Source: Trogon surrucura (Eukaryota > Chordata > Aves > Trogoniformes > Trogonidae). From it: DNA of 64,000 nucleotides. Every line of letters begins with the position of its first letter. The first letter of the stretch is position 1. Made by a program: the position numbers and the translations under genes. Below the pieces are notes generated by a model. It was not told where the DNA came from, searched no databases, and saw nothing but the letters and a program-made list of their open reading frames with translations. Shown here piece by piece: positions 46,401 through 59,331 of the stretch. Location of the stretch: contig CM036618.1 in NCBI GenBank assembly GCA_020746105.1, forward strand, positions 112,909,308-112,973,307, read 5' to 3'.

Positions 46401-48784
46401 TCTGATTCCCACACACGCGCCTCAATGATCAGGTCCATGGTGAGTTTCCACAGTCTGAAATGAGGAGAGATGCATGTTCACTGCACTTTCCTGCTCTTGC
46501 TGCAGCAGTGAAGAAATCAGAGCAACATCCCTTGGTGCTCATCAGCACCCTGACTGCAAGACCATGGAACAAGGGCAACCTATGCCAACTGAAAAAAACA
46601 GGAACTTTTCTCTGTTAGCTCAGCTCAGTGTCAACTCCCTGGAAGGCCTGGCATCTCAACAGATTTCTTTCTTCAGTCAAGATCTGTGTTAGTACCTTAT
46701 TTTAAAAGGGTATTTTTGGTTTGGTGTTTTTCAAATGATCTTCATTGGATAATAAGCATTAGGATCCTATAGCACATCCAAAGGTAAAGAGAGAAGACAA
46801 GGAGATCAATGTGTGTCAATAGAAGACATCTAATTATTTTTGGAATGGATGTTGTTGTTCTTGATGAAGACGTCTGACAGTAACCTTTCTCTGAGGATTT
46901 ACACAAAACAGCAGAATAAATCCAAATCTTTTGGCTCTGGGATAGTCTAGCTCCCATTCAGTTCCAAAAATTGGAGGATCAAGTCTATATTATCTTCTAT
47001 CTCTTCAGGCAAGTTAATACACCCTGAGATTTGTTTGGAAGTATCAGTCTTAACTGTAGAATGAACTAAAACCTCCCATAGCAAAGGAGTTGGTGGCAAG
47101 AACCGTCCAATGGAGCATGTAGTAACAGATGGGTTTACCTCCTTCAGCTCATCAGCTCCCCGTGAAGACAAAACACATCTAGGACAACAACAGTTTATTG
47201 GTCTTCTACATCCTATGAGATCAGCACAACCTTCTCCAGAGCCTAGGGCACACATCGTACAGCTCAATTAAAGAAAAATCCAAAATTAATCCCAGAACAT
47301 ACCCATTTCCACTCATCTATTAACAAATCATAGTAATATTAGAGAGGCACAGTATACAGATATTTTATTTAAGCCATTATTAGAACTGAAAGTTATAGTG
47401 ATTCTTTTGTTTCCAAGGATTAGTGATTGGACTACAGACCAAATTGGAACACTGTCAGCTTCAACAGCCTAAAAATTTCACGTGTATTGGCATCGTGATT
47501 TTCAGAGGCCAAAAAGGTAAACTTACTGCTAAATCAACAGAGCCCAGCTAAATTACAACAGCATGGAATACAGGACCAAAACTCAATGAATTGGATTTAG
47601 CTCGAGTCACAGAACTGACAGACTCTGTCTCTCAAATCCCTTTTCAGCAGATCAGCAAACAGGCAACGACAGAGCCCAGTAGCATCCCAGCTCTCCTACG
47701 TCAAAAGGGAAGAAACGCTGAGAAGAAAATGAGAACATGAAAACCTGTCAGATTGAACCTTTCCAGAGGGCCACGAGAAATAAAGCTCAGCCTGCATGTC
47801 TTGTTATTCAATAAAACAGAAGTAGGTACTACCTGCTGATCTGCATCTTCCCTGCACTTGCATGACCACCACTTGGTTCTCTGCTCCCTATCTCAGAACT
47901 TGATAGGGTCATGCTTCTTCTTACAAAGCACTTCAAAATCTGACAGGATAAAGCATAAAATGTTATTTGTTAGTACTGTCTTACTGTCAGGGGACTGCTC
48001 CCTAAAATGGTGGTGAGCCAAGAGCTAGCAGTGTCCACAACACAGTTTGGGCAGTAAGCCCACTGACACGGTTTGGCACCAGAGCTGAGCAAGCAGCATG
48101 GGGGGGTGATAGCAACATATGCTATCAACAGCATAGTGATCGTCAGGCAGATGTAAAAGGGCCAAGTCAGGTCCAAGGTCAGCTAAGGAAAACCAAACAA
48201 CAACCCAGAAACAGAGCTAGGAACAGCTACAAGGACTAGGTCTCTAAGCCTGAGCTTAAATGAAGCCCTTAGGTCCATGGGTAGAGGATGGGACCAGGGG
48301 TCCCAGATAAGGCTGGGTAGAGCCATTAAAGTCTACTGGTGACAAGGTGTGAGGGCCAACAGCAGTTCCAGGAACAGTCTCAGCAAAGTAAAGCCTTTCC
48401 CACAAGAACTCTGGGCTTCTTTCACTTGACCAAGCTGAGATAAATTGCTGAATGCTAAAGAAAGCTCTGACAAAATTTTTCTCTTCAAAATTTGATCCAT
48501 GCAGGTATTATCAACTACAAGGGGACTGAACTAAAATTAATTATCCAGTGTAAATAACAGCCAAAACAAGCCTATATTGATATACTGAGCTTGAATCCTG
48601 TCGGCCTTCATAGTCTTGCTGAGATAGAATGCCCGGATCTGTCCACAGGCTCTTTAGGATGGACCTGAACACCCTAAAGACAGAAGCACTGGGTCAGCAC
48701 CAGTGTGGAGAAATGTTGCCCTTGAGAGAGCATAAAGAGCCACACTGGGTCCTCCAGCCCGTAGGTAAGTTTCACATGAATATT
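43431..48784. other. No gene recognised; pyrimidine tract and weak MIR-like match
   Basis: Includes a C-rich tract at 43776-43795 and a CAGGAGACCTGGGTCCAG string at about 45,507 that could be a scrap of MIR. A 106-codon minus-strand frame (46947-47267) and a 68-codon hydrophobic one (47970-48176) are unrecognised and not called. Confidence 0.45.
43776..43795 (-). repeat. C-rich tract (G-rich on the minus strand)
   Basis: Runs of five, six and six C separated by TT and T. The minus strand could form a G-quadruplex if a long run splits in two; no other sign of function. Confidence 0.5.
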
Positions 48785-48808
48785 AGAGTATCCCCCCAAG
48801 GATACTCT
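48785..48808. other. Perfect 9-bp hairpin at the edge of the 28S fragment
   Basis: AGAGTATCC (48785-48793) and GGATACTCT (48800-48808) are perfect reverse complements around a 6-base loop CCCCAA. The right arm overlaps the place where similarity to 28S rRNA stops. Confidence 0.8.
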
Positions 48809-49038
48809 TGTGCAACAACATATCAGCAGGGTAAACCCAACCTGTCTCACAATCGTCTAAACACAGCTCATTTTCCCTATTCGTAAGTGAACTATCCAAT
48901 ATTCTGCTTCACAATAGAAAAAACTGACACTGAAGGATCAAAAAAGCGACACGGTTATGAATGCTTGGCCAACCACAAGCCAGTTATCCCTGGGGTAACT
49001 TTTCTGACACCTCCTGATTAAACCCCAAAAAGCTGGTA
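48808..49038 (-). pseudogene. 28S rRNA-derived fragment (domain V, peptidyl-transferase region)
   Basis: On the minus strand the sequence follows the 3' part of large-subunit rRNA: AGGAGGTGTCAGAAAAGTTA, CAGGGATAACTGGCTTGTGG, GGCCAAGCATTCATA, TCGCTTTTTTGATCCTTC, TTGTGAAGCAGAAT, GAATAGGGAAAATGAGCTG, TTGTGAGACAGGTT, TTTACCCTGCTGAT and ATGTTGTTGCA, in the correct order. This is the strongly conserved region around helices 89-93 near the peptidyl-transferase centre. It is about 230 bp, has scattered substitutions (for example TTACCCCAGGG for TTACCACAGGG) and a deletion of about 10 bases after GCAGAAT. It is therefore a dead copy, not a working rRNA gene. Neither neighbouring 28S sequence nor other rDNA is present. 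Origin may be reverse transcription of a broken rRNA, capture at a double-strand break, or a 28S-derived SINE. Confidence 0.88.
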
Positions 49039-52000
49039 CAGTTTTCTCCACTACCGGCATTAACTCACATCAACAATCATTGCAACGGACACACCTTTGC
49101 CTCTCCCAAGTTTTCTTTGCGGCAAATTGTGCCCCAGAGTGGATGGGAAGAATGTGATAGGGCTAATATTAGCTCAAGTTGGAGTCATTTCTGCTCAGCT
49201 ATTCCACTGTCCTTCACATATAAAGGACAAATAAAATGTCCACCTCCCACTAGTAACTGCACCTTCACCAGGTATCATCACTGAGAGGCTGGAAATTGTT
49301 GCCATCTGCACCCTTGCTGGAGTGAATCACATGAGTTCACCCTCTTCTACATTAGGTAAAATACCAAGACACCAGCTCAAACCCTCCAGACTGAAATAAG
49401 CTGTAGGGCTCTGCCCGCTGTGGGTTAGGGAGCACTCGCACAACGTGCTTTGCTGCAGGGCTCTGGAGATGGCAACCTCTGACAGAAGCGGGGCACAAAA
49501 GCTAAACTTGCTTCAAAAGACACCCTTTGCCTCTGAGCCCTGAAAGGAGAGAATCACTTCTGATTGAAGGTTGATATTATGCTTTAGCAGCTAGTATTCT
49601 CTGAGCAAAATAAAAAACTGATGAGAAATCATGAGTTGGGCAGTGGCTTGAAGTTAATGAAGATAATTTGTCATAGGTCCAACTTGAAGTAAAAATAACA
49701 GACTGTACCTCATGAAAGTTGGGGATAATAGTTGCCCTGGCCCTGGTCAGTGCTTCTAGAGAGAACAGCAAAATTAGTGGTCAAGGAAATGAAACATACA
49801 TAGTGATTTATGTATGGCCCTGGGTAATATCACTGGTATTAGTGAAATTAGCTTGAGATATTATTCCTACTCCTTAGGTAAATTATTTGAAACAAATGTC
49901 AGGCAAAACCTAATTCTTATATTAACTGAAATTAGCCTGAGTGAGAATATGTTTCTAGGGGTGTTAAACCTGGGGGGAAGGGAGGAACCAAAAAAACCTG
50001 CAGAGATTAATGCATCATAATGCACAAGGTAAGGGAAAAGATCTAAACAATATAAAAGTTTTCAGCATTAAGGATTTGTAAGGGAATGAACTAGATGGCT
50101 TAACGAATATGTTAAAGTGCCAGAGTCTACCAAGAGTGGAGTTTTTGCTTTATCAGAGTCAATGAGACACTTACTGCTCCATTCCTCCCAAAACACACAC
50201 TCCAAATGTTCACATTCTATCATAATACACCACAGAAAAAAAGCTAAATGTGCACTAGAAACAGAAATTCAAAATGGAGTCAAGAAAATGTTTAAGGCTC
50301 TAATGTTTCTTTGAATGTAAAACTAACACTTGCAGCATGTACTAGAATGGGGAAAAAAAAATATGTAGAATATTTTATGAATATTCACTGGCTTATCTGC
50401 GTAATAAAGCAATGTCTGCAACCTGAATGTTACCAATGAATTATGTTGTTTATTTTGTTAGTCTAACAGTACAATAAAGTCAGTTATGGTAAGACATCAT
50501 ACTGAGCCCACAGAGAGATATTACCTAGTATTTAGTGCTCAGAAATACTAAGAACTGAAGGAAGAACACATGGGATTTTGGCATTTGGAAGCTTAGCTTT
50601 GCGCTAACATAAAGCAATTATGGAAGTACAATTCTGCCTCATTAGTATATGGAAAAGTCCGCTATAGAAAGAAGAAATACTCAAGAGACAGGGGGTGTAT
50701 AACTGAAATTCACCCTGGTCTAGTTTAAGAGCAGCAGAAGCTGACGTGGTTTAATAGGAATGTAAAAGCAATAAGCAAATGTCTTCCAAAAATACAATCA
50801 CTCTCACAGGTAGGATTGAGAGCTCTAAAATAAAAATAAGAAAAATAATCATAAAGATAAACATCAAAGTTCAAATTGCAGGGAGTATTTCAACTAACTG
50901 TTGAGATATCTTAAGAACTACAGTCACTTCAGACAAAAGACAGCAAAAAAAAAGTCAATATTAAAGAGGATCAAGGAAAAGATAAAATACAAAGATTGCA
51001 TTGACAGAGATGACAGAAACCTAAAGACATCTAAGACAGACAAGTGACTTGTAAATGTCATAAAGAAGTGGCTGTATTCTTTTTACTTTCATGTGGAAGC
51101 AGTTGTGAACAGAATGTCATTAATCAATGTGGGGCAGTGGAGAGAAATGAAGGTGGGAAACACTGAGTTAACACCTTTCCATTACTTTCCCATCCTAGCA
51201 TTTGCCTTTGTCGTCTCATCCAGCCACTTGTCCAAATAATCATCCTAAATAACTTTCTAAGATATGTAAGCACTAAAATCGTACCTATTTATTCCAACAG
51301 CAGTAGAATGTCTTCAGCTCTGCGTGTCCGACTGAATGTTCTCCATCCAGTTGCTGCATTAAGGCTGAATTACTATATTTCATAAGCAATGACAGAATGC
51401 CCTGACCCTCACATCTCAAAAGTGCTGCTCTATTAAAGACAGGAGTGTCCTCCTAACTCCTTGAATGTGTCTTGAAAAAAATATATTCTGTATGAACCAG
51501 TAAAGCATACTTAGGGTTTTTGACAATCAGAGATGCTGACATGAGAACTTAGAGCTTGTCTCAGTCAGCTATGAGAAACTCCTTGGTTTCTCCTTTTGTG
51601 CCTCACTCCAAGGAAAGTGCCCATCATCTTCATTCACCATCACGCAAAAGACCAAGCCAAAAGCTTTTATGCCAAGAAGCAAGACTGCTGCTGTCAGTGA
51701 AGAGTCTGTAGTCAAGAGCTAGTCCTTGTCCTAAAGAGATTATCATCACAGTGATCCTCGGTCTGTTCTGTAGAAGTCTGTGGGAAGGACTTGCATTTTG
51801 TCTATCAAGCACCAACCATGAACGTCACAGAGTAAAAGACAAATAATGCGCACCCAAGGGAGCCGATATGATAGGTGAGCAGAAAAATTCAGGTTCCCAG
51901 CGCTGTGGGAGAGGTGGGCAGGAAGTTCCTACACTGTCATCACACCTAATTTGAATAGGTATTGGCATCTCCATGTTTGTTTTTAACTGGTTTAGCTAAT

Positions 52001-55000
52001 ACCAGTACAAGAATGCAGCATATATTTGCAAACACATCATACCACACTTAATATTTAAAGTTTCAGATGTGGGAGCTAGAGAGAGATGTATCACATACAA
52101 CAGTGTGCATAACCATTTGGATATCAGTAATTAAGGAGTGCTTTCTGAAACAAACATTGTATGATATTCCAAACAGGCTGCATAAAGCAGACAGGGTAGC
52201 CAGCTCGCTAGGAGCAGGCTGACAGCATTCTCAGCACTCACAGCTATTTCTACAGCCACCGGGAACATGGCACTCTTTTCAAATAAAGGCTTCTGAGACA
52301 GAATCAAATTTCATTTGAATGACAGCAGTCCTTCTGCAGAGCATCTGACAAGCAGCACAACACTCCACGGACCAGCATTGCTGATGGGCAAGAGTGCACA
52401 GCGACTGTCGTGGGCTCCAGTCACACTGGGAAAGGGAGACCAGGAGCTTCTCCAGCTCTGGTGAGCCAAAACAACCTCTTGTAACAAGAATCAGCAAACA
52501 TGCCAGAGATCCACTTGCACATCCTTCCTTACATCCCATGTTCATCAACAGGCTGGGCTGAACACCACCAATGTGGGGAAAAAAAATTTTAAAATCAGAT
52601 TTCACTGACTCAGATGACTAACTAAAATAAACTTCCTGGGTGGGAAGGAAAGCAAACAGAACTAAGGGGCTGAAGAGGAGGGCAGACTATACTGCTTATT
52701 TTACCCACATTCTTGCTGTATCACACACTTCTTCCTTGTTCCTATCATGACATTACTCACTAGAAAGCTGGTGGCTGAAAGATACCATGAGCAGCTTGGG
52801 AAAACCAGCCCAGATTAGTCAATGGCAGAGGTAAAGCAAGCAGGTAACAAAGGAGTTCCACAAGCTTTGAATAAGAGCCTGTTCACAGGGGAAGGTTCCC
52901 ACATGAAAAAGACTCAGAAAAAGAGGAGGGGATGGTACTTCCAACATTTTAGAGTAAAGCATATAAAGCAGAAGAATGCTATTTTTTCAGAGTTTAAAGG
53001 TGGGTTGTAAAATAAAAGGTCATGGGGTTTTTAAACAGACAGAAAGCAAACATCTCTTCATTCTACAAAGATATTAAGGCTGCAGTTCAAAGTTAATACT
53101 GAAGTTGTCAGCATCTGCTCAGCCCACTGTGTCCATCATTCTAGCTAGAGGTCCTTGATGACACTAATGTCACTTTAGCCCGATGCTGTTTCTGCTGCAA
53201 CAGCGTCTGTCACCAACAAAGATTTTTCTACTCATCATCCTCCCACTGCCTGGACCTACATCTTCCCTTTCCTGCCTTGCAGTCCTGGACTGTGCTCCCT
53301 GCACCAGAGCATCTCTCTTCTGAAACAGAGCATCTTTTGCCACAGATGGTCATTAACCTTTGTCTCCCATTCCTCCTTTGGAAAGACTTACCCATTTGAG
53401 AGGACTGTCATTTTAAGAGTTCTGCCTTAACTAGCTTGACTCTTCCACAACTGCATTACTGTCTTTGGAAGTATTCCTTTCCATGCCTCTAAGCTTTCCC
53501 TTTCTGTCACATTTCACCATAAAATCCCCAAAGTACTTCTTCCCCATATCTCGCACTAGAATAGCTGCTGTCTATAAGTACAGAAAATATGCAAATAAAA
53601 ATCACATTGTCACAAGTTTGTTCCTATTTTGCTGTGGTAAAAATAATCACTCTGGCACCACTTGCAGCACTAGGGATCTAATTTTCAAGTCAGAAAGACT
53701 TCAATTTGGCAGCGTAAAACTCCAGAACATACAGTCGTTTTGCAGAATTGCAGGTTCGAACCGCCTCCTGCGGTTATGGCAGAATCACTAGTATTCAATG
53801 TCACTTGCTGAAAGTGTAAGGCAACTGAAGCATGGCCCATCTGTAATTATAAAGATTGTCCTGTCAGTGAGAAGAAGAGCATTTGATTCATACATCACTA
53901 TCTTCATACAAAAACTATTCCTTCTTCATCCATGAATGAAATGGGAATTTTGCCTTAGCTGATAGTTGCCAATTTATAAGTCAGAACACCTCCTATCTTG
54001 CGATCATTTGAAAGCATGTCTTTCAGGTCACAGTGTAACCTCTTGTAAAAATGCTCTCAGCTGTACAGCGTCTCACCTAAATCTCCAATATTAGTGTGTG
54101 GCTCTATCATAAGGGAATAATTACCTAATAACTGCTTCTCCTCTTTCTATCTAGAGCAAAGATTTCAAATCAGTCATATCATGGAAACTTGTGGACAGCA
54201 GAACACCATGGTGCTACTCCAAGTAGATAAAATTTGCTGGATTATAGTTAGTAAATTCCCTTCTATATGATGGAGGATTATCTCATAGGAAATCTGTAGA
54301 ACGATCTGTGTATCAGCATATCCAAGAACACAAGTTTAATGTGCTATAGGACCAAACACTACAGCCATCTTGGCAATGTTCATTTATCAAGGCAGTAGAA
54401 AAATACTCTCACTGTCCCCATATCCACGCCCCTATGACTCCTATTTTAAAATACTTACTGGTGTGAGATTTTTTTTGACCCTTTTTCAAATGTGAATTTT
54501 CTAGGCAAAGCTTGTTTGGTACATCTCTGGGAAACTGATTATTCAGGTTAAGACTCCTTTATGTCGAATGGGGTTATCAGCATGGAGCAGCAAAATAGCT
54601 GCACTCTACAGGAAAACGAGTTAAAAAAGCTTAAGATCAAAGTTTGGACTATTCAGGGCAGGCAATTGTCAGCTTGTAACTCTGGATATTATTCGTTACC
54701 AGAAAAGCTGAAATGAGTGAAATTGTTTCCTCTCTCAAAATGTGTTATGCCGGTGACCAGGGATTTGAGCCATCTAAAAGGATCCAGCACAAATACCACC
54801 AAAACATTCATCAAAGAATTCCTCCATTGGAGCACATTGCCATCATCAGCATGCAAGGAAAATTGTTTCTGAGAAAACACAAAAGAATGGGGAGATAAAA
54901 ATAAAGAATAAGGACAGAACATCAACTCAAAAGAAGCAGGTACTAAATGCCTTGCATTTCGTGTTAACACTGGAGGAAAGAGTAACCAATGAATAGCAAC

Positions 55001-57837
55001 CAGGAGATGATTTTAAGATATGACAGTTCCCAAAATGAGCAGAGATTCCTACACTGATGTTTTAGGTTTTGATGGTATGAACATTTTTTGCCTCTCCACC
55101 TCAAAGACACACACATCCATAACATTTCTTAAGCTTCTGGCCTTCTTCAAGCCACTCCCAGTGTGTGATTGAACCAACAGCTCTAATGAAGATCTCAATC
55201 CTCAGCGCTGCACTATTGCCCTTCGGAATTTTCCTGACTCCTCAGGAGATGTTATCCCTCTGTCCTCACTCAAACTAATACTACATTGAATGCTTCCAAA
55301 TGAAGCTTCCACTTCTGCTCCTAACACACCTCTGGCACAGACCAAAGCCTGTTCAGCAAATCTGAACATAGGAAAAGAGTGAATTGGTTGAAAACTTCAT
55401 GTTACTTTATTCCTAAGAAGACAGGGAAGGTTACAGAAGCACACAAGCAGGGCACTGAGTCATCCCTAGCACAACAAATCCCACAGCATCAAGAGCAGAG
55501 GTCATCAGTTAATATCTATTTCTTTGATATTAATTAAGAAAAATGAATGCCTGTTGCTCCAAGAGCCCTCACACTTCTGTGCTTCCTACTTTTTTTTTTT
55601 TTTTTTACACTTATTGGTTCATTTGCTAGTTCTAAAAGCTGATAATTGTTCCCAAGTGATGAATACCGATGTTTTTTCCTTTGATAGAAAGATACCTCAA
55701 CTGGAACATCAGTTTTCCTTTAAAGGTGTTTGTGGTTTTGGTTCCATTTTCATCAGTATAAAACTCAAATTTGCAAAAAATTTATTTGGACCACTAAACC
55801 TCTCCCATTCTGTCCTGACTAATTTTGACTAATAATAGTAGAGTAAAACAGTACAACGTAATGATAAAAAGATAAACATACGTGTACTGTGCCATGAAGC
55901 ACAGAAGTAGCTATGAAAGGACTCATCAGAATCTCATCTGACCTTCAGGATGGCTATAAACTGTTGACACCACGGAGTGTATTCTCTGTACATTACATTT
56001 TAACAGCTCAGTTTAAAGTCTTGTGTGAAATAGCATTCACCCTGACATAGACTCCACTGTGAAGGAGACAGAATCCCAAACTCAAAAAGCAGCAGCTCTT
56101 CAAATGTGGTATGGAGAGCAGAGCTCTCTGTTCCACTTTCATTGACACAAATAGAAATATATTTGTTGCACTTTTATTACCTCTGCTGAAAGAATGTAAC
56201 ATCTTTCTGTCAACAATACTCTCTCCTGAAAGGCAGAGACCATCAGAGCTTTTTCTCCCTGTGAAAAATATAACCAGAAATAGCTTACTCTCTTTCACTC
56301 ATTCATGAACTATGGCTGATCATCAAAATCTTTCAATTTCTCGTTCTCAAACTTTTCAAAAATCATGTTTTGGTAAAATCGCTCTCAGCTTCTCCTGTCT
56401 CTGGGATGCAGGATTGCGTTTATCTTATTTTGCTACTGAGTTCTCCAGTACTCCTAACTGCACTTCAAAGCAGTGAGTCTTTACACATAGCTGTATCTCA
56501 GATCTGCTTGACTATTTATTACTAATTTAATTCCATTGTTGGGTCAGTCAAGACTATATTAAGGCAAAACATACTCAGTTGAAGGATCCGAGTATGAAAT
56601 TCAGGCAAAGAGTGCAGAACATGTGCTTTGTCCCTGGGACAAAGCCCTCAGCAGTACCTCTGCAAGTATTTTTGACAGCTTTATTCCTAATAGTTTTACG
56701 GGAGTCGCTCACTCTTCTTTTGATTTCATCTTACAGCCTGTGTGTTTTCAAAGTCTTACAGTCCTCCGGAGTCCCTTGAAAAGACTTTGTTCTGGTATTT
56801 TTCTTTAGTAATAATATTGTTTGATATTTTGTCAGAGCAAATTAGCTCTTTACTATTGAGTAGCTTATTCTAGAATTCACACTACATATTTATGACACTG
56901 AATGGTATGATGACACCTATGAACCAGAAGTATACCATACAAATAATATATATTAAGCAAAGGTGACAGCAAGAGGGAAGAAGCTGAAAATGGAAGGGCT
57001 CTACATGAATATTGAGTGACCTAGAAAAAAAAGAGTTCACAAAACATTATTAATTCAGAAGAATGAGAAAGGAACAGAGAAACGATACATGCTTAAAGCC
57101 AAAACTTTATGGTAGAAAGGTCTAAAGTTTGTCTAATAAAAGTGGGTGTACATACACAGGCGCGCACACACACACAGATATCCCAAGAAATCAATTTTGA
57201 TTTTAAAAAACCTGTAAATTGACAAAAATGTCCGTGTGGATGCATGGTGCTTGATAAACATGGCTTCTACAGTGGTGTAGGCACCTCTTTTTGAGTGTCA
57301 CCAGACAACTCTGAATCTAGCCTCATATGGAGACAGAAAGTAGATTTTATTTGGATCGTGAATAGAAAACTTGGAGTTTCTTAACTATAGTATTTCTTCA
57401 CCAGAGAGAGAAGAAATCTGCTTAGTTCCTCATTTCCCTCTTCCTCACAACATCTTAGCTAAGCTTCTTCTCTTCAGCTCATTGGATAGAGATTCCTTCC
57501 AAATCAGTGCCTTTCTGAAGATATACGTATAGAGAGAGACACATATGGAATTTTTAAGAGAGAAAAATTGCAAGAGAAAGAACCATGCTTAATTCAAAAT
57601 ACTCGGAAATACTACTTGCAGTCTCAGTAGGTACAAACATATTCTCTGTCAACCCAATCGCTGACAGAGATTTCCAGTCCCTACTAAAAGTCAATAAACA
57701 CATCCTCTCCTACATTATATTAAGTTGAAAGTTTGCTAGAGAGGAAACAGTTCTCTCTCTTGCTATCTTAAAGAGATCCTCTCCTGCTTCAGTCAGACCT
57801 TGGGCAAGCTTTTCTTCTTTACACAGAACTAAATAGT
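49039..57837. other. No gene or repeat recognised
   Basis: The longest stretch without a recognised element. AT-rich, with an AATAAAATAAAG-type character in places, a T-run at about 55,592-55,608 and a short CA microsatellite at 57,164. The longest open frame is 108 codons (52279-52605 minus; 53465-53791 plus) with no recognised domain. Confidence 0.45.
57164..57176 (+). repeat. Short CA microsatellite
   Basis: GCGCGCACACACACACACAG; about six CA units preceded by CG dinucleotides. Confidence 0.7.
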
Positions 57838-58016
57838 TTCTTCATGGAACAGGCTGCACAGAGCAGTGGTGGAATGACCGTCCCTGTAGGTACTTAAGAA
57901 ATGCATTGATTTGGTGCTTAGGGACATGGTTTAGTGGTGACCTGGCAGTGCTGGGTTAATGGTTGGATCTGATCATCTTAAAGATCTCTTCCAATCAATG
58001 AGATTTTGTGATTCTT
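57838..58016 (+). mobile_element. CR1 3' end
   Basis: ATGGAACAGGCTGCACAGAG, GGGACATGGTTTAGTGGTGA and CAGTGCTGGGTTAATGGTTG, then GATCATCTTAAAGATCTCTT and TTTTGTGATTCTTTC, are the C-terminal codons and 3' untranslated end of a CR1 subfamily different from the copies with TCTGGCAGGGGG. 5'-truncated. Confidence 0.87.
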
Positions 58017-58390
58017 TCAATTGAAGTCTCTTGTGGAAGTATTTTTGCTCAATGACTACATCAGAGCGATTTAGACAAATGCACACAGATCTTTTACCAG
58101 CTGTACATAAATATCTTTTGAAATCAAAACATCTTTTGTATAGCTCAGATGCACAAAGGCATAACTTAAACTATTTAGTTCGGTTCCCTGTGCTCTGATG
58201 AGAATAGTACCTAAAACAGGAGCTACCATTAACAAACTAAGTGGCTTCAAGACCAGTTGGAGGATAAGAGCATTTAATCTTAAGTTTATTGTTTTTAATA
58301 TGCATTTATGCATGAACTGAACTGTGGTTGGTTGACCTGCAATTTGTTAAACTATCATTCCTCATTTGTATAGCACAATAATGCCATATA

Positions 58391-58408
58391 TATAGCAATA
58401 ATGCTATA
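58391..58408. other. Short perfect palindrome
   Basis: TATAGCA and TGCTATA flank a 4-base loop ATAA, within a run of related TATATAGCA/ATAATGC repeats (58,375-58,420). Probably simple AT-rich repetition. Confidence 0.6.
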
Positions 58409-58730
58409 CATATAGCACATCATCCTACTTTAAGAATGCATATTGACAAAAAGCTTATGTCCACATCAGTCATTTGATAATACACAAATTTAACTGCATA
58501 CATAAGCCAGTATCATGAGTAACTGTCTTTTTCTAACACTTATAATTTAAACCTCAAAGTGTTCTACAAAACTTCCTAGAGTCTTTCAACATCCGTACAA
58601 TGAAGACAGATGAAATATGTAGAAGTGAAATGATTCACACAGAGAGTAACAACACAGCCAGTTCTGGGGCTCAATTCAAATGGAGACTGGATAGCAAGCC
58701 ACAAAAACATTCTATGTAATCACATGATTT

Positions 58731-59331
58731 AGAATCACGGAACAATTCAGGTTGGAAAAGACCCTTGGGATCATCGAGTCCAACCATTAACCCTACACTA
58801 CAATTCCACCCCTAAACCACATCACCCAACACCACATCTAAGCGACACTTAAACACATCCAGGGATGGCAACTCAACCACCTCCCTAGGCAGTCTGTTCC
58901 ACTGTCTGACTACCTTTTCCGTGAAGAATTTCTTCTTAATGTCCAGTCTAAACCGCCCCTGTTGCAACTTGAAACCATTCCCCCTGGTTCTGTCCCTAAC
59001 GACGTGTGAGAAGAGACCAGCACCAACCTCTCTACAATGTCCTTTCAAGTAATCGTAGAGCATGATGAGGTCCCCCCTCAGCCTCCTCTTCCTTAAACTG
59101 AACAGTCCCAGCTCCTTCAATCTCTCCTCATAAGATCTATTCTCCAGGCCCTTCACCAGCTTTGTTGCCCTCTTCTGCACTGGCTCCAACACCTCGATAT
59201 CTCTCCTATACTGAGGTGCCCAAAACTGAACACAATACTCAAGGTGCGGCCTCACCAGTGCTGAGTACAGGGGGACGATCACCTCCCTATTTCTACTGGT
59301 CACTAAATTTCTAATACAAGCCAGGATGCCT
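58731..59331 (-). mobile_element. CR1 LINE 3' end, best-preserved copy
   Basis: Minus-strand copy with its 3' end on the left (AGAATCACGGAACAATTCAG). The coding part is uninterrupted from the 5' truncation near 59,331 to the normal ORF2 stop at 58,812. The 3' untranslated region of about 80 bp keeps TTGGAAAAGACCCTTGGGAT and CGAGTCCAACCATTAACCC. It has fewer visible lesions than any other CR1 here. Confidence 0.94.
58812..59331 (-). pseudogene. CR1 ORF2 C-terminal fragment, open over about 172 codons
   Basis: Begins at [20 protein letters not shown] and continues [80 protein letters not shown] and [19 protein letters not shown] to the natural stop. The RT catalytic motifs are absent because the element is 5'-truncated. 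The open frame extends about 30 codons upstream to 59,426 through unrelated host sequence, which is chance. No promoter or start supports expression. Confidence 0.85.

Noticed and set aside
46947..47267. 106-codon, Cys-rich open frame on the minus strand ending in an acidic helix-like stretch
   Set aside because: Composition is suggestive, but nothing matches a known family and no splice sites frame it convincingly.
47970..48176. 68-codon frame with a hydrophobic N-terminal segment like a signal anchor
   Set aside because: Too short, with no homology; hydrophobic runs arise easily in T-rich DNA.
53740..53790. GGTTCGAACC near 53,757 resembles the T-loop of a tRNA
   Set aside because: The bases on either side do not pair as a T-stem, and no D-arm, anticodon arm or acceptor stem can be built upstream.
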